A DNA stretch of 15,822 bases from positions 1-15,822 of the forward strand of contig JBLHWM010000040.1 of NCBI GenBank assembly GCA_047629095.1. The letters are read 5' to 3'. The translations under genes and the position numbers were made by a program. This document shows, in pieces, positions 13,151 to 15,822 of this stretch (positions are counted from its first letter, which is position 1; each line of letters begins with the position of its first letter). This DNA comes from CALBMX01 sp047629095. Its GTDB lineage: Bacteria > Planctomycetota > UBA1135 > GCA-002686595. A model generated the notes under the pieces. The model made no database searches, was not told the origin of the DNA, and worked only from the letters and a program-made list of their open reading frames with translations.

Positions 13151-14434
13151 CTACTCGGCCAGGGGGTGCTCTGCTAGGTACTTGCCCCACTTGTCGGCGC
13201 TGTACTTGAAGTCCTGTCCCAGCAGGCTTTTGAGCGACCCGCGCAGGGCAGAGCGCTCATTCACACGCACCAACTCTTGGCGTACTGATAGAAGCCGCAC
13301 ATCGAGCACTACGCCTTCGGTGATTACGTTGACCTGGGGATCGGCGATCGAAGCGCCTTGGGCGACCTCGACGTCGTAGTCCTGGATATAGGCGACCTGC
13401 TTGCCAATAAAGATGTGGCTTGCGGGTGGGCGATAGGAGCCGCCGGATGAGCTGGTCGCGGCCAAGGCGCTGATCAGGGGCGCGGCGGCTTGGACGAAGC
13501 CAAGGGTTCCGAGGGCCTCCGCGGCGTTGGTGCGCACGGCGGGTGACGAGGAGCCGAGGGCCTTGATGAAGGGCTGGGTGATGGCCTCTTGCCTAAGGTC
13601 GCGAAGGGCGCGGCTGCACTCGGCACGAACATCTTCCGAGCCATCGAGCACGGCGACTCGGATCAAGGCTTGCACGGTGGACTCTTGCGCAACGGTAAGG
13701 CCTGAGCGGCGCAGAACCAGGGCCGCGAGCTCGCGGCGTTTGGAGGTGCGGTGCTTGAGCTCACCCCGCAGGGTGGCGCGGATGTCGTGATCCCCGAGTT
13801 TTGCGAGCAGGTCGCGGATCGTGATCTCCTGGGAGGCACGCGCCATGAACGCGGTGGAGTTGAACCAGGGCTTGAGAGCAGTGGGCAGCTGCTCGGCCGG
13901 GGTTGCTGAGGTGACGTTGACCCGCGGAGTGTTCAAGGGCAGGAGGTCCTGGCCGATGAGCGTCAGGGTGGGCCCGTGGTCGGGATCTTTGCGCAGGCAG
14001 AACTCGAGGTGCTCTAGGGCTTCGGGGTACATGGCTTGTTCGATCAGCCACATGGCTTGGTCGGCGCGATCGTTCGCGAGGGCCATCTTGAGCTTGCGCT
14101 CGCGGGAGCGCGCCTCGCGTTTGATGTCGCGCACCAGAATGTGCTTGGTGACCGATCCCGCGGGCAGGGCTCGCCAGTCCTTGCCATTGCGAATCTGCCA
14201 TGCGCCGTCGATCATCTTGGCGCGGGTTCTTATAGGAGCGCCCCATTGGGTATAGAGGATGCGCTCAAGATCCTTTTCGAGCTCTTCGATCGCAGCTGCC
14301 TTATCCGCCTCTGCACTCGCGTCGGTCGCCACTTGGGATTCCTGGGCGCTGGCCTCTTGGGCCGCGCTTGTGGATGCGCAGAACAGGCCGAGTGCGATGA
14401 GAGCGAGTTCGGTACGGCGACTGGAGAGTTTCAT
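13151..14434 (-). CDS. Secreted TPR-like / HEAT-repeat protein
   Basis: Starting at ATG 14434 gives 427 residues with a clear signal peptide (MKLSSRRTELALIALGLFCASTSAAQ). The frame extends to ATG 14530, which would bury the signal peptide behind 32 Pro/Ser-rich residues, so I prefer the shorter form; neither has a good Shine-Dalgarno sequence. A charged, possibly coiled segment (about 45-60) precedes a TPR-like pair of helices (about 123-150, AMWLIEQAMYPEALEHLEFCLRKDP). HEAT repeats at about 235-325 include EDVRAECSRALRDL and AVRTNAAEALGTLG. The end (about 338-427) is beta-rich (HIFIGKQVAYIQDYDVEVAQG, VLDVRLL). It is a likely periplasmic scaffold for protein contacts. I know no assigned function for this architecture. 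Confidence 0.78.
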   Translation of the reverse strand: MKLSSRRTELALIALGLFCASTSAAQEASAQESQVATDASAEADKAAAIEELEKDLERILYTQWGAPIRTRAKMIDGAWQIRNGKDWRALPAGSVTKHILVRDIKREARSRERKLKMALANDRADQAMWLIEQAMYPEALEHLEFCLRKDPDHGPTLTLIGQDLLPLNTPRVNVTSATPAEQLPTALKPWFNSTAFMARASQEITIRDLLAKLGDHDIRATLRGELKHRTSKRRELAALVLRRSGLTVAQESTVQALIRVAVLDGSEDVRAECSRALRDLRQEAITQPFIKALGSSSPAVRTNAAEALGTLGFVQAAAPLISALAATSSSGGSYRPPASHIFIGKQVAYIQDYDVEVAQGASIADPQVNVITEGVVLDVRLLSVRQELVRVNERSALRGSLKSLLGQDFKYSADKWGKYLAEHPLAE

Positions 14435-14580
14435 GGGTGGGGCGAAAGTGTTGGAGGCGGCTTGGGGGGCTTGATTGGACTGGTTGGCGAGCTTAGGCGG
14501 ATCCGATGGTGGCATGGAGGGTGGCTCCATGGAAGGGGCGGGGACGTTGAAGTTCTGATCCCCGATTTGGTGAAGCTCTA

Positions 14581-14605
14581 GGGAGGGCTAGGGGCTGGGC
14601 TGGGG
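14581..14605 (+). other. G-quadruplex motif upstream of the HEAT gene
   Basis: Five G-tracts lie at 14581-14583, 14585-14587, 14591-14594, 14597-14599 and 14602-14605, with loops of 1, 3, 2 and 2 bases. This satisfies the classical four-tract G4 pattern with a spare tract. The G-rich strand is the template strand of the HEAT gene, just upstream of it. Confidence 0.6.
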
Positions 14606-14765
14606 TCGGTTTCGTGCTTTTGAGCTGGGGGGCGTGGGTTCGGCCTAGCTCTTCCACGCCGTGTCCCCATAAGGTGCCGCGCTCATGCACTGATCACCCC
14701 GCGGTTTCCAAGCCGAGCGCTCCTACGCTTTTCTCTGGGCACGCAGTCACTGTATGGGCAAGTCA

Positions 14766-14856
14766 GTGCGGTTCGGATGTGTTGCTCAGGTGACGAGAAG
14801 TGTGCGGCTCGGTATCTCTGGTCAGGTGACGAGAAGTGTGCGGCTCGGTATCTCTG
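14766..14856. repeat. Tandem repeat with a 36-bp period
   Basis: A 35-base sequence beginning TCAGGTGACGAGAAGTGT and ending GGTATCTCTG occurs identically at 14786-14820 and 14822-14856, one base apart, giving a 36-bp period. The core GTGCGGCTCGG at 14802 and 14838 also occurs once more as GTGCGGTTCGG at 14766, exactly 36 bases upstream, so there is a third, decayed unit. There are no spacers between units. Confidence 0.9.
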
Positions 14857-14882
14857 CTTCGGTGCCTTTCCCCAAGGGCGGA

Positions 14883-15821
14883 TCACGGGTTTGGGGTCGT
14901 GTTTGGATTGGGCCAGGAGAAGGGGCCTTGGGTGTGGGTTTGGGAAGGCGGGGAGTTTCTTCGGTGGAGTTCAGCGGTGAGTTGAGCGGGGGACGAGGTG
15001 CTGGTGCCTGTTTGGATGGGTTGGGTCTGGTTTAGGAGCGGGGTGATGTGGGGGGAATCGGAGCCGTGGTGAGGGAGCAGCAGGTAGGTGGGTTTTGCAG
15101 TGTTTTTTAGCAAGGGCAGCATGGCTTGTAGGCCTTGGGCCTCGGCGTCTCCCCAGAGCAGGATGCGCGCTTTGTCGGAGTCTAGGACGAGTGTGCGGGA
15201 GCCCTCGTTGCCGGGTAGGTCGGTGCCTCGGAGTAGGGTTATGCTGGCGCCGGGTTCTTGGGCTAAGGCGAGGCTGCCCGAGGTGTGGTCGCGCACTTTG
15301 CAGGTCTTGGGCAGGGCCGGAGCTAGGTCCTGGGGTAGGTGCCCCGTCCAGGTCTTGGGCGGGTGCCTTGGGATGAGTTGGGACAGGGCGGAGCGGTGGT
15401 CGAGGTCGTTGTGGGAGAGCACGTAGTTTGGATTGGGGCCATCCCATTGGGCGAGCTGTGGGAGTAGGGCCTCCGCCGCTGTGCGAAGGCGGTCGCGCGA
15501 ACCAGCATCGAAGATCCATATCTCCCCGGAGGGTAGCCGGATCAGGCTGCCGGTTCCGTGGCCGACATCCATGATGTGGACCTGGGCGGATCGGGGAGCC
15601 AGGGACCAGGGCAGCAACAGCAGGGCTCCAAGAGTACTGGCAAGCACCGCCAACTTTTGAGGCCGAGGCCCGGCGCCGCTGCGCCTGTTTCGACCCGCGC
15701 GGACTAGGGCAAGAACCCCCGTTAGTGTTGCCAAGATGAGCAGCCAGACGGGCCGGGGAGGAAGAACGACGGGAGTGCCGGGCAGCGTGTCCGCGGACCA
15801 CAGCAGTGCGCCCAGTAACTT
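14883..15821 (-). CDS. comEC: ComEC/Rec2-type DNA uptake protein, C-terminal part
   Basis: The frame is open to the right window edge; 312 residues are visible and the N-terminal OB-like domain and most membrane helices lie outside. The visible part begins in the membrane region (LLGALLWSADTLPGTPVVLPPRP, then a hydrophobic helix), and a second helix follows (LAVLASTLGALLLLPWSL). The rest is the metallo-beta-lactamase-like domain: VHIMDVGHGTGSLIRLP, IWIFDAGSRDR, LSHNDLDH, ILLWGDAEAQG and LLLPHHGSDSP. By family ComEC is the inner-membrane channel for single-stranded DNA in natural transformation, and this domain may degrade the non-transported strand. The C-terminal tail after HHGSDSP is rich in Thr, Pro, Gln and Asn, a less conserved ending. 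The TTG at 15734 is not a real start. Confidence 0.85.
   Translation of the reverse strand, partial: KLLGALLWSADTLPGTPVVLPPRPVWLLILATLTGVLALVRAGRNRRSGAGPRPQKLAVLASTLGALLLLPWSLAPRSAQVHIMDVGHGTGSLIRLPSGEIWIFDAGSRDRLRTAAEALLPQLAQWDGPNPNYVLSHNDLDHRSALSQLIPRHPPKTWTGHLPQDLAPALPKTCKVRDHTSGSLALAQEPGASITLLRGTDLPGNEGSRTLVLDSDKARILLWGDAEAQGLQAMLPLLKNTAKPTYLLLPHHGSDSPHITPLLNQTQPIQTGTSTSSPAQLTAELHRRNSPPSQTHTQGPFSWPNPNTTPNP
14922..14953 (+). other. Second G-quadruplex motif, in the comEC 3' end
   Basis: G-tracts at 14922-14925, 14930-14932, 14936-14938, 14942-14944 and 14950-14953 are separated by 4, 3, 3 and 5 bases. The motif is on the strand opposite the coding strand and partly reflects proline codons (CCC) in the ComEC tail. 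Confidence 0.5.
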
Positions 15822-15822
15822 G

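Larger units (their letters stand above)
14435..14882. promoter_or_regulatory. Intergenic region comEC - HEAT gene
   Basis: About 350-450 bases, depending on the HEAT start, with no convincing gene. It holds a G-quadruplex motif and a 36-bp-period repeat, listed separately. It must include the HEAT gene promoter, but I see no confident -35/-10 boxes and no clear terminator for comEC. A short frame on the - strand (14683-14886) is explained by the repeats. Confidence 0.5.

Noticed and set aside
12897..13190. N-terminal extension of the sigma factor by 98 codons
   Set aside because: It runs through the terminator of the upstream HEAT gene, is Cys/Pro/Arg-rich, and has no likeness to the sigma family.
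14766..14856. CRISPR array
   Set aside because: The units abut with one base between them and no unique spacers, and no cas genes are present.
14683..14886. Small - strand frame encoding a repeated RYRAAHFSSP peptide
   Set aside because: The peptide repeat is simply the 36-bp DNA repeat read in one frame (36 is a multiple of three); there is no ribosome site and no family.

Overview
The window is a GC-rich bacterial chromosome segment (hand counts of about 65-70% in the coding blocks checked). Its gene set fits a planctomycete-like bacterium. It carries a TIGR02999-type ECF sigma factor followed by a membrane Ser/Thr kinase with a C-terminal formylglycine-generating-enzyme (FGE)-like domain. 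It also carries two futalosine-pathway menaquinone genes, a Chlamydia Hc1-like mini-histone and a secreted HEAT-repeat protein. The lineage is an inference from gene content; no rRNA or tRNA gene is visible.

Left block (1-3740, + strand). Two tandem paralogous GNAT-type acyltransferase-like genes come first; the first is cut by the window edge. An exported protein follows, joining four MORN/YwqK-like repeats at an exact 24-residue spacing to a CAP domain. Then comes an EVE-domain protein.

Middle block (3741-8300). A 60-codon Hc1-like gene forms what looks like its own transcript, with a hairpin in the leader, an AGGA ribosome site and a strong intrinsic terminator. It converges on the mqnB-mqnD operon (- strand, GTGA overlap), which encodes two steps of menaquinone synthesis by the futalosine route. 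Divergent from mqnB is a secreted M28 zinc peptidase with a C-terminal PDZ domain. It converges on a small MmcQ/YjbR-family gene.

Signalling block (8300-13150). A zinc-finger anti-sigma/FecR-like membrane protein on the + strand has no adjacent sigma gene. It converges on a - strand operon of ECF sigma factor, kinase-FGE fusion (ATGA overlap) and a 166-residue orphan of lower GC. The sigma gene has a perfect AAGGAG six bases before an ATC codon, exactly where the family normally begins, so it may use a rare AUC start.

Right block (13150-15822, - strand). This holds a secreted TPR-like/HEAT protein and the metallo-beta-lactamase end of a ComEC/Rec2 DNA-uptake channel that runs off the window. 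The roughly 350-450 bp between them contains a 36-bp-period tandem repeat and a five-tract G-quadruplex motif; a second such motif lies in the comEC 3' end. The three convergent junctions in the window each carry a hairpin that could terminate transcription.
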